DNA of 20,302 bases from Oehlia diaphana (lineage: Eukaryota; Glomeromycota; Glomeromycetes; Glomerales; Glomeraceae), in contig QZLH01000105.1 of the NCBI GenBank assembly GCA_003833135.1, forward strand, positions 153,917-174,218, written 5' to 3'. Shown here in pieces: positions 9,550 through 19,280 of the stretch. Positions within the stretch are counted from its first letter, which is position 1, and every line of letters begins with the position of its first letter. Position numbers and translations under genes: made by a program. Below the pieces are notes generated by a model that worked only from the letters and a program-made list of their open reading frames with translations, ran no database searches and was not told where the DNA came from.

Positions 9550-11772
9550 ATGAGATTCCAATTTTCAAATACTGAAATATCATCAGTAGCTATATTACAA
9601 AAAGTTATTTTACGTTTAAGTACTGGTAATATTTCGCAAAAAAAAAAAAGTAGGGAACGATTAATTGAAGAACATCAGAAATTAGAAAATTTTAATGATA
9701 AAAATAAATATATGGTTCATAACTCTTGCAGTCAACCCAATTTAAGTTTAAATCTTCAACAACGGATATCAATAGCAAATTTACAAATTGATTATAAATT
9801 CACCGAAAAATTTTTGTTATGTCGAGTTATAACCAAATTTAAAAAACTAGACGCTCTTTTAGCTCTTGTGGAAGATCCAGAGGGTAATGTGGAACGACTT
9901 GCTTTATACAATTGGACAAGTCTACCAAAAAACAAGGAAGATCAGACGGCTTGTCGATCTATTAATCAATCATTTTTACCAGTAGGCACCAAACTCGTTA
10001 TCAAAAACCTATCATATGAAATTGCTGGCGATAAGAACACCATAATTAATTCAAATAATCCTGAAGATATTATTATCATTGATCATAATAATGACAAGTT
10101 ATTTGGTGACTTAATATGGTCTTCCAATCTATTGGATAAGAAAGAAATTAAAGGAAAGACCGTTGATGAATTCCGACGTCAAGGGAATGATTATTTTGCT
10201 TCAAAGAATTACACGGCAGCTATTGATGAGTATTCAAATGGCATCGAATTGAAACCACAAAATGTCACATTGTACGCTAATCGAGCAGAGGCATTTCTTC
10301 GATTATTTCAATTTCATAATGCTCTAAATGATGCAGAAGTTGTTCTTAAATATGAACCTAATCATTTAAAAGCAGCTTATCGCAAAGGTAAAGCTCTTTG
10401 TGGTCTTAAACGTTATAAAGAAGCCATTATTACACTTCGAAATTTGTATCAAAGTACAAAATCCAATACAAATGATAGTATTTCTTCGATTAAGCAGAGT
10501 ATAAAACAATTACTGAAACATGCGGAAATTTTAGATTCTGAAAATGAAAATGGGCAATACGATTATATGAGTATTATCGATGAGTGTTGTGAAAAAGCTA
10601 AAATTAGAAAAGATAGTGAAGGTAATGACGAATGGGTCTATGAAATAGGAGCAAGATTGGATCATGCTGATTTTTTATGTGAAGATATTGAAATTCGTTT
10701 GGTAGAAGGAAAAGGAAGAGGATGGATTGCAAAACGGGATATTCCTAAAAATACTTTATTGATAGTCTCTAAGGCGTTTAGTATAGTATATAGTCATGAA
10801 GTTCTTGGGTACAAGAGTAATATTCAAATTAAACAGTCTTTATCTTTATGCAGTGTGGAATTAATACACCGCATTACGCAGAAACTTCTTGAAGAACCTT
10901 ATCATCGACAAGAAGTGTACAAACTTTACAATGGCTTAAATTTAGATAAAACTAACATGAACCTGGTAAATGTTGATATAATTGGAAATATTGTCGGTCT
11001 TAATTCTTTTGGATTGGATAATATTATAATTGGAAATTCTAGTTTGAGTGGTGAGGGATTATGGATTTTGCCATCTTATTTTAATCATTCATGTGTTGAT
11101 GAAAATGTTACACAATATATTCTTGGAGATTTAATGTTTATACGATCTCTTAGACCTATTTTACAAGGCGAGGAACTACTTATTAATTATAGAAATGGTG
11201 AAGGTAACAATGAGATACGATTAATGCTACTTAAAACAATGGGTATAGATTGTCAATGTCGACTTTGTAAGTTGGATAAATCTGAAACACCAGAGACGGC
11301 ACATAAAAGAGCACAATTACTTAATACTGTTGAAAAATTAATCGAATTTGTAACAAATGATCCTAAACCTGATCATTCTCTTATTAAAAAATTAGAAAAG
11401 ACAATTTTTGAATTACACAATCTTAGAAAAGAACATCCGGAACTTGAATTTGATACATTAGAACCCAGTAGAATTATAGCACTTGCTTATCGTAAAAATG
11501 GAAACTTAAAAAAGGCACTTTCTATCCTAAAAGAGGTATATAATACATATAAAAATGTTTATCTTAAAAAAATTAATTTGATTATCCTTGATATCTTATC
11601 ATTATGCACTGATCTCAAGCAGATGGAAGAAGCAAGAAAATGGTTTGACATATCATTGAAAAGTTCGGTAGAACCGTTATTAGGCAAATTTAAGAATGAA
11701 GATAAATGGAGAAATGAAGCACTTTATTTGATAGAAAAAAAGAAACCGATCCATTATGAATTTGACTATTAA
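9550..11772 (+). CDS. TPR and SET domain protein (SMYD-like lysine methyltransferase candidate)
   Basis: Single-exon protein of 740 residues. Residues 80-200 form an N-terminal domain with the LVEDPEGNVERLALYNW segment. TPR motifs lie at about 204-302 (RRQGNDYFASKNYTAAIDEYS, LYANRAEAFLRL, KAAYRKGKALCGL). A SET domain spans about 379-548 with GKGRGWIAKRDI, the cofactor motif NHSC (512-515) and the catalytic-type EELLINY (Y547). A post-SET CxCxxC follows (C568, C570, C573), then a C-terminal helical, TPR-like region (640-720). No MYND finger splits the SET domain, unlike classical SMYD proteins. SET proteins use S-adenosylmethionine to methylate lysines; the substrate is unknown. ATG 9550 has A at -3 and the ORF is uninterrupted despite a 12-A run at 9638-9649. 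TPR-SET proteins of this layout occur widely in fungi. Confidence 0.92.
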   Translation: MRFQFSNTEISSVAILQKVILRLSTGNISQKKKSRERLIEEHQKLENFNDKNKYMVHNSCSQPNLSLNLQQRISIANLQIDYKFTEKFLLCRVITKFKKLDALLALVEDPEGNVERLALYNWTSLPKNKEDQTACRSINQSFLPVGTKLVIKNLSYEIAGDKNTIINSNNPEDIIIIDHNNDKLFGDLIWSSNLLDKKEIKGKTVDEFRRQGNDYFASKNYTAAIDEYSNGIELKPQNVTLYANRAEAFLRLFQFHNALNDAEVVLKYEPNHLKAAYRKGKALCGLKRYKEAIITLRNLYQSTKSNTNDSISSIKQSIKQLLKHAEILDSENENGQYDYMSIIDECCEKAKIRKDSEGNDEWVYEIGARLDHADFLCEDIEIRLVEGKGRGWIAKRDIPKNTLLIVSKAFSIVYSHEVLGYKSNIQIKQSLSLCSVELIHRITQKLLEEPYHRQEVYKLYNGLNLDKTNMNLVNVDIIGNIVGLNSFGLDNIIIGNSSLSGEGLWILPSYFNHSCVDENVTQYILGDLMFIRSLRPILQGEELLINYRNGEGNNEIRLMLLKTMGIDCQCRLCKLDKSETPETAHKRAQLLNTVEKLIEFVTNDPKPDHSLIKKLEKTIFELHNLRKEHPELEFDTLEPSRIIALAYRKNGNLKKALSILKEVYNTYKNVYLKKINLIILDILSLCTDLKQMEEARKWFDISLKSSVEPLLGKFKNEDKWRNEALYLIEKKKPIHYEFDY

Positions 11773-13575
11773 AAGGTTGTATAATAATAATAATAATACA
11801 AAGAAAAATAGTAATTAAAAACAAATAGTAAATTAGTAACAACAGTATATAAGCAGTAATCTAAATAAATAAATGCAATTTGAAATTTAACAAGTATTAT
11901 CAGTGCTTACTTAATTGCTTAAGTGGCTTTTCATATTTTTAAATAATCGTGACGTTTTATTATGAAAAATCACGAAATTAGATGATGAATTGACAATTTG
12001 GAGAATACTGTATATATTTTTCCTATTTAAGGAAATCAGGCAGGCTTGTACGATTGAAATAATAATATTTGGTAAGGTCAAATGAATTTTTGGTATGATA
12101 ATATGATTCTCTTGTAACGAACTTGCGTAAATTATGATTAATATTTTCAATAATTTTTTACGCTCCTTTTACCTACACTTTAAAACATTAATTTTGGCAA
12201 AATTAATTTATGAAGCAGTTTATGTAAAATGTTTTTAAGACTGGATCGTTTAATGTTAGCGACTAGCTAAAATTAAATTTTACACCCATCAATAAATTGT
12301 ACATATCCAATAAAATATTTCCGGAAATGAATCAATAGCAATTTAATATGAGTCTTACAGTTACATGTTTTTTAACATGAAAATAAATTTATATAATTTT
12401 TACTAAGGTGGTATATTTAATGTTAATTATATGTGACAAGTGGTATGCGTCAGGTGTTAATCTATATTTACTGTCACCTGACGCTGAGTGACGCTGAAGT
12501 GTATAAAAATATATCGATTTACAAATATTATTAAAATTCGATATAAATTATCCTATATTTGACGATAAAAAAAATTTTAAGAGTTTAAACCAATATTAAA
12601 TAAAGAGAAGAAAGTAGTTTATTTCTTCAAGTGATATTTTAATCATTAATATAATATTTTTTTTAAATATTTTGTTGAATAAATCCTTAATAATTGAATT
12701 GTATAGTATTATTATATTGATACATAATCTTTATCAAATTATTTTTCTTCAAGACCTTTTCGATCTATTCATATTATTATTAACTTTATTGTTTTGATTG
12801 TTTGAGATTTCTTTTTCTAAATTATACCTTATTAAAAATTGATTGATTATAAGGATCTCGGTCTATATTACAAATGATCATACGGTAAACCATGTTGTGT
12901 TGGACTTTTTCATAGAATTTCATGCAACTTATTAATTTGTTTATTTTGTTTCATTTGTTTATTTTCCCTTACCTAATTTGTTAAATTCAGGTCGCGTTAT
13001 ATGATAAATAGCAATTTTTTTTATGAATATTCTCAGAATAAGCGAACATTGAACTATTATAGAAGAGTGTGACGCATCGCAATAACTAATTTTAACCTAA
13101 CCCACTACGTCATCAAACGTAAACTAATGCAAATCCCCATTTTAATTTCCAAAAAAATTTGTGATCAATTTTCAAGAAATAAATAACCTCACCAAACTTT
13201 CTAAAAGCAATTATTTGCTAAGTTAAGTAGTTAATGTGACACAAATAACCTTTAAAGTTTATTTGATTGCTTTAAGTCAATTCTAAACTTAGAAAAATGA
13301 TTATCCAAAAAATCTAAATTGCAGTGTTAGGAAAGTTACATACTTTTATTCACTAAGATAGAAACAAAATAAACAAAAAAATAAAAAAAAATTAAAGTAA
13401 GGAAAAAAAAATAATATAATCGAATTATATGTTATTTATACATAATTTCACATGAATATTTATATTTAACAAATACTTTGGAAAAATTTTATTACCGGAA
13501 GTTATAAAAGTGAATAAGATAAAATAAAACTAAACTGTAAATTAGGAAAAAAATAATCGACACATAATAATTAAC
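11773..13575. other. Gene-free AT-rich stretch downstream of the TPR-SET gene
   Basis: A short ATA microsatellite (about 11781-11798) and a TAAATAAATAAA string near 11863 follow the stop. The latter is a plausible polyadenylation-signal area for the TPR-SET transcript. I see no gene in the remainder on either strand. The one structured element is the hairpin at 12447-12484, listed separately. Confidence 0.5.
12447..12484. repeat. Perfect 10-bp inverted repeat
   Basis: Arms GCGTCAGGTG (12447-12456) and CACCTGACGC (12475-12484) enclose an 18-nt AT-rich loop. Another partial copy of the arm, GTGACGC, follows at 12487-12493. The GC-rich arms stand out from the surrounding AT-rich DNA. It could be a small transposon end or a protein-binding palindrome; there is no gene next to it. 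Confidence 0.6.
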
Positions 13576-14600
13576 ATGCAAAATGAAGACAGAGAATTAA
13601 TTAGTTATGGAAGAAGTTTAAAAAAAATTCATAATAAAATCGAACAACTGAATGAAAATTTATGCAATTTATCTGAACAACAAACTGATATCAAAAATCA
13701 AATTATTGATAAAGAGAAAGAAATGGAGAAACCATTCGTATTAAGCAAATTAGTAAGAATATTACAATCGTGGGTAGTACATTATCGCTTACTAGTTCTG
13801 CTATAAGTGGTGGCTTATCATTATCTGGTTACTCTCAAGAAAAAGGTTTTTTGTCATTACTGGGTCTGCTACAAGCGGTTTTTTCGCATTAATTGGTTCA
13901 ATTGTGGACAATTGCTTTTCTATTAAAGAAATGGATGCACAAAAGTCTAAAGTAGAATTGGAAAAGAAATTGGAGACGAGATTAGAGGAAAAGTTTTATA
14001 GAGACCGGAGGAGTTTTAGAGAAAGTTGGATAGAATTAGTTGATATTTATGAGGATTTATATTTACTTAGGCATATTTCCAAGAATTTTCCTGTAGAAGT
14101 GGATGAAGCTCTTTCCAATTTTGTTGAAGAATTATCTAAAGTAAACCAAGTAAACTATGACCAAAATGATGAAGAAAATGAGAAATTAACAATAAAGGAA
14201 GAGTCAAGTAATATAGTAATCGAGAATACTACTAGACAATATTTAGAACTAAGTAGTATAAATATGCAACGTTATACGACAATGTCAGGCTTTACACATC
14301 GTTCATTATGGGAGAATACATCAACTAAATCAGATACTGTGTTACAACCAGTTTCACTATGTTCGGAAACTAAACCATACGTAGCACCAGCTACTAAAGA
14401 AAACATCTTAAAAGATAAAGGATTACCAATGGCAACAATATTGCTGAAAAAATAAAAGTATGAGTAGAAAAAATCGATGCTTATCGTAAAAAATTGGTAT
14501 CACATTCGCTACAATTTCAAAATTCTCCTTCACAACCGCAACTTTACTAATATCCTCCTTTGCAATCTCAACCTTTGTATCAGTATCTTTACTGAATCTA
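13576..14600 (+). pseudogene. Broken coiled-coil / hydrophobic-segment protein, unknown function
   Basis: The ATG at 13576 opens a charged coiled coil (about 59 codons, ending KPFVLSKLVR). A Gly/Ser-rich hydrophobic region follows (about 13760-13910, VGSTLSLTSSAISGG and ITGSATSGFFALIGS). Then a second long charged helical region opens (SKVELEKKLETRLEEKF) and runs to TAA at 14455. The three parts lie in three frames. One-base deletions near 13757 and 13848 explain both switches, and another near 14434 reopens the frame into a Gln/Pro-rich tail (SPSQPQLY, PPLQSQP) that also carries TGA and TAA codons and ends near 14600. The layout, coiled coil then hydrophobic hairpin then coiled coil, suggests a membrane-associating helical protein. 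I do not recognise the family. Later models may show only fragments such as 13576-13806 and 13904-14455. Confidence 0.65.
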
Positions 14601-15907
14601 AAGTCTGACGTAAATTAGTTCAATTTAAGCTAAAATACAAAATCTTATGAAACATTTTTTGTATAAGCAAAACTAATTTTTGCTTTATTTTTATTTTTAT
14701 AATAAGACAAAATCGCTTGCAACTCTCTTATAAATATTTTGAATTGTGTAACATAGACGAATAATAATCATGTTATTGTAAATTACATGTATTAATAAAT
14801 GTATTCTTAATGAAAACCTCACCAAATTATGAACTGTCCGCATACTGTTTTTTTAAACAAGTCATTAAATGCTCAGTCTGATTCTGACTTTAAAAAAAAG
14901 TCGAGAACCCAAGAAATAATAAAAGGTGGGAAATGTAAAAAGAGGGAAAAATTAGCTGTAAACTTTTTATCGAAAATATATTATTAGCAATAATTTCGGC
15001 CGAATTTTTAGTTTCGGCCGGAATTATCCAATATAACATCACGTGATCGGGAAATGTTGCACACTCATTACTAAATCGAAAATCTTAATCGAGATTTGAT
15101 TAATAATAAATCGATTTCAATTTGTTGTTATTGTATTCATTGACCTAGCATGATGATATTATACAAACCCAAATGAAAGCTAAAATATGAATCACATAAA
15201 CTTCTAAAAAAGGATATATTATAAAGATTTGTCATGAATCATGATCTGTCATGAAAAAATCCAAATGTTACTAATATTTATTAATGCAACTAACAAAATG
15301 AATGTACACACGTCAAAGTTATGCAACATTTTTATTATGAAGGATGTGTAAAACAGCATAAAAATTGGTATAGAATATATGCAACAATTGTTAATATGTT
15401 GATCATAAAATAAATAAATTAGTCAAAACATATAATAATTATGAGAGATTTTCTTATGCTGACTTATCATGAACAATGCAAAATCAAAATTTGCTGGAAT
15501 TATGCAATATTTAAGTAAAAATGATGTGTTAATAATTTTATTTATTATGAGTAAACTTGTATCAGTCTATGTAACTAGTATAAATAAGGTAAAAATTATT
15601 GTACAAAATTACACAAGTCTTGACTCATGACTTTATGAATCATTACAATTTAACTTATGTACATTTTGTACTCAAAATTACATAAAATTTGTACAACAAA
15701 AAAATATATAAAAAGACATTACTTAACTGTGTGTTTCCAAATCATTTATAGGATAACATTTCCAAATAACACAACAAAATCAATGGAATACTTACTTACG
15801 CAAGAAATCTATAACAAAATCAACGGAATTTATTTATCACATTTGGTACATTTGGTGAGTTATTGTGTTTAAATTTAAAAAGTTTGGGCTTTAATTGCAA
15901 TGAAGGC
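14601..15907. other. Gene-free stretch between the coiled-coil remnant and the minus-strand remnants
   Basis: Holds one GC-rich hairpin (14990-15027) and many short CATGA/TCATG motifs around 15225-15260 and 15450-15635. A small imperfect direct repeat, ACAAAATCAAxGGAAT, occurs at about 15773 and 15813. An open stretch at 15657-15872 has no features of a protein. I see no gene. Confidence 0.45.
14990..15027. repeat. GC-rich hairpin, 15-bp arms
   Basis: Arms ATAATTTCGGCCGAA (14990-15004) and TTCGGCCGGAATTAT (15013-15027) pair over 15 bp with one mismatch, leaving an 8-nt loop. Each arm contains a CGGCCG palindrome core. In AT-rich DNA this is conspicuous and may be a tiny transposable element or the end of one. 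Confidence 0.65.
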
Positions 15908-16192
15908 TTATTTACGATTTAGTTCATGGGTCTGCTCACGTATGTATATGTCTAAGGTTTTCCAAATTTGCTTATGCTTATTTGTCGGGATTCTTTGTGA
16001 GTCTAGATGAAATCTGGTATATGTGCCTGAGTAAGCGTGGATGAGCGTTCTGATATCAGCCTAGTAATTCAATAACTCATTTATCTGAGTGATCATAGGA
16101 TAACCTTTCTCTTTATTTTTAGATAATGGTCTTCTGTATTTACCAATTCCATTGATATATTTTTCTAATATTATCTTGAACTTCTTTTGGAT
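15908..16192 (-). pseudogene. Decayed coding-like stretch, unknown protein
   Basis: On the minus strand 95 codons are open apart from one TAG (16063-16061). The composition is protein-like: FKIILEKYINGIGKYRRP, KGYPMITQINELLNY, then after the stop ADIRTLIHAYSGTY, RIPTNKHKQIWKTLDIYIRE. The stop would be CAG by a single C-to-T change, which fits decay of a real gene. There is no good ATG and the frame ends at TAA 15910-15908. It lies downstream of the recombinase remnant and may belong to the same mobile element or to an unrelated lost gene. I do not recognise the family. Confidence 0.35.
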
Positions 16193-16467
16193 TTACTTTA
16201 TAAATATTCATTTTATTTATTGCCATTTAATAAATGATTGTTCTATTTTATCAAAAATTCCTATATGTTCAGTCTGTAATTAATAATTAATTTAATTATA
16301 ATCTTTTAAAAAGCAATATAATAATTATTCATATTATTTCTATATTATATTTAAAGTCCTAAACGGAGCAATAAATTTTTCAAATTTTGATGATACAATA
16401 AAATAAATTATTATTACTATTATAATTCTTCTAGTAATATTTATTATCGTTCAGCCCAATAAGATCA

Positions 16468-16571
16468 TGCAGATTTTCATGGACTGATATTTTTATTTAC
16501 TATACAATAATAAACTAATATTGCAGAATTTTTATATACTGATATTATTATTTGCTATACAATAACTATAA
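16468..16571. repeat. 54-bp tandem direct repeat, two copies
   Basis: Two units begin TGCAGA at 16468 and 16522, share CTGATATT and ACTATACAATAA-type segments, and are clearly alike with scattered substitutions. They lie just downstream (in gene orientation) of the recombinase stop codon and could be part of the element's 3' non-coding end or an unrelated duplication. Confidence 0.7.
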
Positions 16572-16629
16572 TATTTTTACAATTATACATTTATAAGAAG
16601 TAAATATATACTACATTACTATAAAAAAT

Positions 16630-18131
16630 TCAATTAGCTAGGTTTATTTTAATATTAAGATTTGCTAAAGCTCCATTTTGTAACAAGGATATAAATTGTT
16701 CAGGTTTCATAGAGATCTCCATTGATGTATTATTTACAGGTTGAAAAGGCGTATGGTTTGAAATAGCTGATACTTTTAATACTAATATATAAAATTTTGT
16801 AAATAAAGTTTATGAAAAAAATATTACATTGAATTTTACCTTTACTAGCTTTCATAAAACTGCAATTTTCTTGTCCCTTTTCATCCTCATTGGTTTTAGA
16901 TTGTCTTGTAATAGTATTAGCTAAATAAAAAGTCAATAAATGTAAACCTTTTTTTAATTACTATGATATATAAATTACTTACATATTGCTTTTGGTTCCA
17001 CATTATGAAATTGTTCAACAAGTTTATTCATCATATCTAATTTTTCTGGCTCTCTGGATGACATATATGGTTTCAAGCCTTCATAAGAATAATGACAGCT
17101 TTGTAAGCGCATTTTATCTAATAAAAGCCCAACTGATTTAAGACCATGAATTATAGTTTTTCTTCCTGTATGATTTGAGATTTTCTGGTTAGTGGTATTA
17201 ATACCAGTCATTTTATAAACATCAAGCATAAAATTTTTAAACGTGTTTGCCCAATATGGTTCTTTTTGTACCAAATACTTGTTTGGAGTGCTAATTATTA
17301 TAAAATAAAAATTTATAAGAAAAGCAATTTATAATAATGAACAAATAAAGAAATATAAATATATTGAATCAATAAATTTTTACCTATTTCTTCATTTGCT
17401 TCTTGGAGATAAAATTCAGGGTCACAAAGAACTGATCTTCTTGAAAATAAGATTCATAATCATGAATAATTTCCTTGTGATTTGGTATAATTAATATATC
17501 TGCTTTTCCATGGTTCTTTAATCCTCGTTGATTTGTTTTAGAGCGATAAATATATACATCAAATCCACCATCTTTACGTTTTTTAAAATTATCAGCCATA
17601 ATAGATATATTCTCCTCCTCTGAGGCCTAATATTGTTGTATTATGAAAAAAAATATGGCACAATAAACGTTCAGGTGTTGATCTATCCATCAATCTATGT
17701 GAAAGAATTAGTTTTATTTCTTTAGCAGTTAAGCCATCAGAACCATTGGCCTCTCCATGACCTAAGTCCATTAAATACTTGATTTTCCCATTGACTGTTT
17801 CTGAAAAGCTTGTAAAAATATTGCTATCATATAAATTAACATGTTTAATAATTGAATTTTTATTTAAATATTGATATAAAGCTGCAACTGCTGTGCGTAT
17901 AGAACTAACTGAATAATCAGTTCCATTTTGTTGTTTCATAGTAGCAATATACTCAGACAACTGTTTATCCAACTCTTCTACATTCTCCACATTTTCAATT
18001 TTTTCAGAATATCTTTTAGTTTCACAAAATCATTCTAAAGCTTTAACCCAGTTGTTTGTAACGAATACAGTATTCTTAACTTTATTAAACTCTCTAAAGA
18101 AATCAACATCTTTTATGCGGTCATCAGATTT
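16630..18131 (-). pseudogene. Crypton-type (DUF3504-like) tyrosine recombinase, 5 exons, disrupted
   Basis: Tyrosine recombinases of Crypton elements cut and join DNA through a tyrosine. Exon A (18131-about 17600) holds the helical core-binding region and GLRGGE with catalytic Arg (17621-17619). Exon B (about 17599-17384) holds YRSKTNQRG. Exon C (17290-16983) holds NHTGRK, with His at 17172-17170 and Arg at 17163-17161, and the candidate nucleophile Tyr in LKPYM (17067-17065). Exons D (16920-16840) and E (16772-16630) join in frame to a C-terminal tail ending at TGA. Introns 16982-16921 and 16839-16773 are clean GT-AG. Damage: TGA at 18032-18030 where Trp is expected, a frame change near 17605, a one-base T loss near 17446, and a phase mismatch across the 17383-17291 intron. 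The 5' end and start codon are not found. Confidence 0.85.
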
Positions 18132-18168
18132 CTAAAAATTATAAAGATTTATATTAAATAATTAACCT

Positions 18169-18220
18169 AAGTTGCATGTGACTTCATAATATAATTATAT
18201 TATGAAGTCACATGCGACTT
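18169..18220. repeat. 52-bp near-perfect palindrome
   Basis: The sequence from AAGTTGCATGTGACTTCATA to its complement ending CATGCGACTT reads the same on both strands with one mismatch pair and no loop; the centre is ATAATATAATTATATTAT. It begins 38 bp upstream of the first recognised recombinase exon (minus strand). Outer AACCT / AGGTT strings extend the symmetry imperfectly. It may be a recombinase or transposase binding site, an element end, or the result of an inverted copy of the adjacent minisatellite unit, whose ACTTCATAATATAAT core it shares. Confidence 0.85.
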
Positions 18221-18248
18221 GGGTTAGGTTATGAAGGTAACATCATAG

Positions 18249-18610
18249 TCTACCAGTAACTTCATAATATAATGGTATCTCATAGTCTACCAGTAACTTC
18301 ATAATATAATGGTATCTCATAGTCTACCAGTAACTTCATAATATAATGGTAACTTCATGGTCTACCAGTAACTTCGTAGTATAATGATAACTTCATAGTC
18401 TAATTGCATAATCTGATGGTAACTTCATAACCTAATATCACAATCTGATGGTAACTTCGTAATTTACTCAATTTATTCTTTGGGTAACTTCTTTGCATTT
18501 ATAGTATTGTTTTAATCTTTTCCTGTATATTATGGTGGTGATTTCATAGTAAAATGGTGACTAGTGATGCTTTAATTTAATGGTGATTTCATAATCTAAT
18601 GGTGTCTGCT
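18249..18610. repeat. 37-38-bp minisatellite with degenerate extension
   Basis: Units start with TCTACCAGTAACTTC at 18249, 18286, 18323 and 18361, spaced 37, 37 and 38 bp. The first three are almost identical. Beyond 18400 the array decays into shorter GGTAACTTCATAxTCTAAT-like units to about 18610, suggesting an 18-19-bp ancestral unit doubled later. The unit core also appears inside the neighbouring palindrome. Not a CRISPR array: there are no unique spacers and the setting is eukaryotic. Confidence 0.85.
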
Positions 18611-19280
18611 TTCTTCTTGTTCCTATTTCATTTAGATGATAAATTCTACATTGTTGATATTGGCTTTCCATCCTTGTTTGAATACCTGGTTCTTTAATGC
18701 AGTTGCTAACCTTCTGTTTCAGTTTGATTATCAGTTCTATGTTGAGAATGTGCACCTATTTGGTTGCCTTTCTAGATATCAAAATGTGGTAAAAAAATAT
18801 CATGTTGGGTGGTGCAGTAGATCTGCATCTAAATTTGGCCGGCACTATACCATAATTTCAGCTGATCTTTTGGGCATGTGATTCAAGGATCAAGCTTGAC
18901 ACCATGATGATGACTTGATAGTATTCTGGAACTTCTGTAGAGCTGTCATAGAACTGGCAGGGAATCTGAGTATTTCTATTAGTTCACCAGTTTCAGGTCA
19001 GCTTGGATGCCGGATTATTATGCCCAAAGATCTGGCCAAAATTGTGGAATAGTGCTGGCCAAATTTATACTACGCCTTACTGCGCCAGTCACATGATCCT
19101 GTTATGACACTGGACACCCTTACATAGTTACGGGATAGTAACAGAAATGTTCTGGGAATGTTTCTGGAATCCAATATATATGCATTTGTGCTACATATTT
19201 TTTGTATCCATATATTTTTGAAATTTTCCTAGCACTCTCAAGCTCTAATCTGGTGATCGGTTAGTTAGTAGAGAATTAAA
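18611..19280. other. Gene-free stretch of higher GC, probable old transposon sequence
   Basis: The base composition is less AT-rich than the other intergenic DNA, for example around 18890-19170. A CTGGCCAAA motif is repeated at 19033 and 19053. Short open stretches on each strand overlap each other and have no recognisable protein features. The composition suggests non-coding parts of a mobile element, but I see no termini or coding domains. Confidence 0.4.

Noticed and set aside
11911..12150. Minus-strand ORF of 79 residues after the TPR-SET gene
   Set aside because: Low-complexity Ile/Ser-rich text, no homology recognised, no splice or start context supporting it.
13753..13807. A 55-nt GTAAGA...AAG intron that would join 13576-13752 to the downstream frame in phase
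   Set aside because: It would remove the coherent VGSTLSLTSSAISGG segment and create a tryptophan-rich stretch (WWLIIIWLL); the acceptor AAG is weak. A one-base loss explains the text better, though RNA data could reverse this.
15657..15872. Plus-strand ORF of 71 residues
   Set aside because: Composition and lack of motifs match random AT-rich DNA; it includes a local direct repeat and has no supporting context.
18220..18231. GGGTTAGGTT string resembling telomeric repeat
   Set aside because: Only one unit and no tandem TTAGGG; it is the imperfect outer part of the palindrome.
18249..18400. Possible CRISPR-like array
   Set aside because: The repeats are directly tandem without unique spacers and the genome is eukaryotic; it is a minisatellite.
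18561..18881. Overlapping ORFs on both strands (64 and 81 residues)
   Set aside because: They lie antisense to each other in repeat-derived DNA, the minus-strand one lacks an ATG start, and neither shows a domain, signal peptide or codon pattern supporting a gene.
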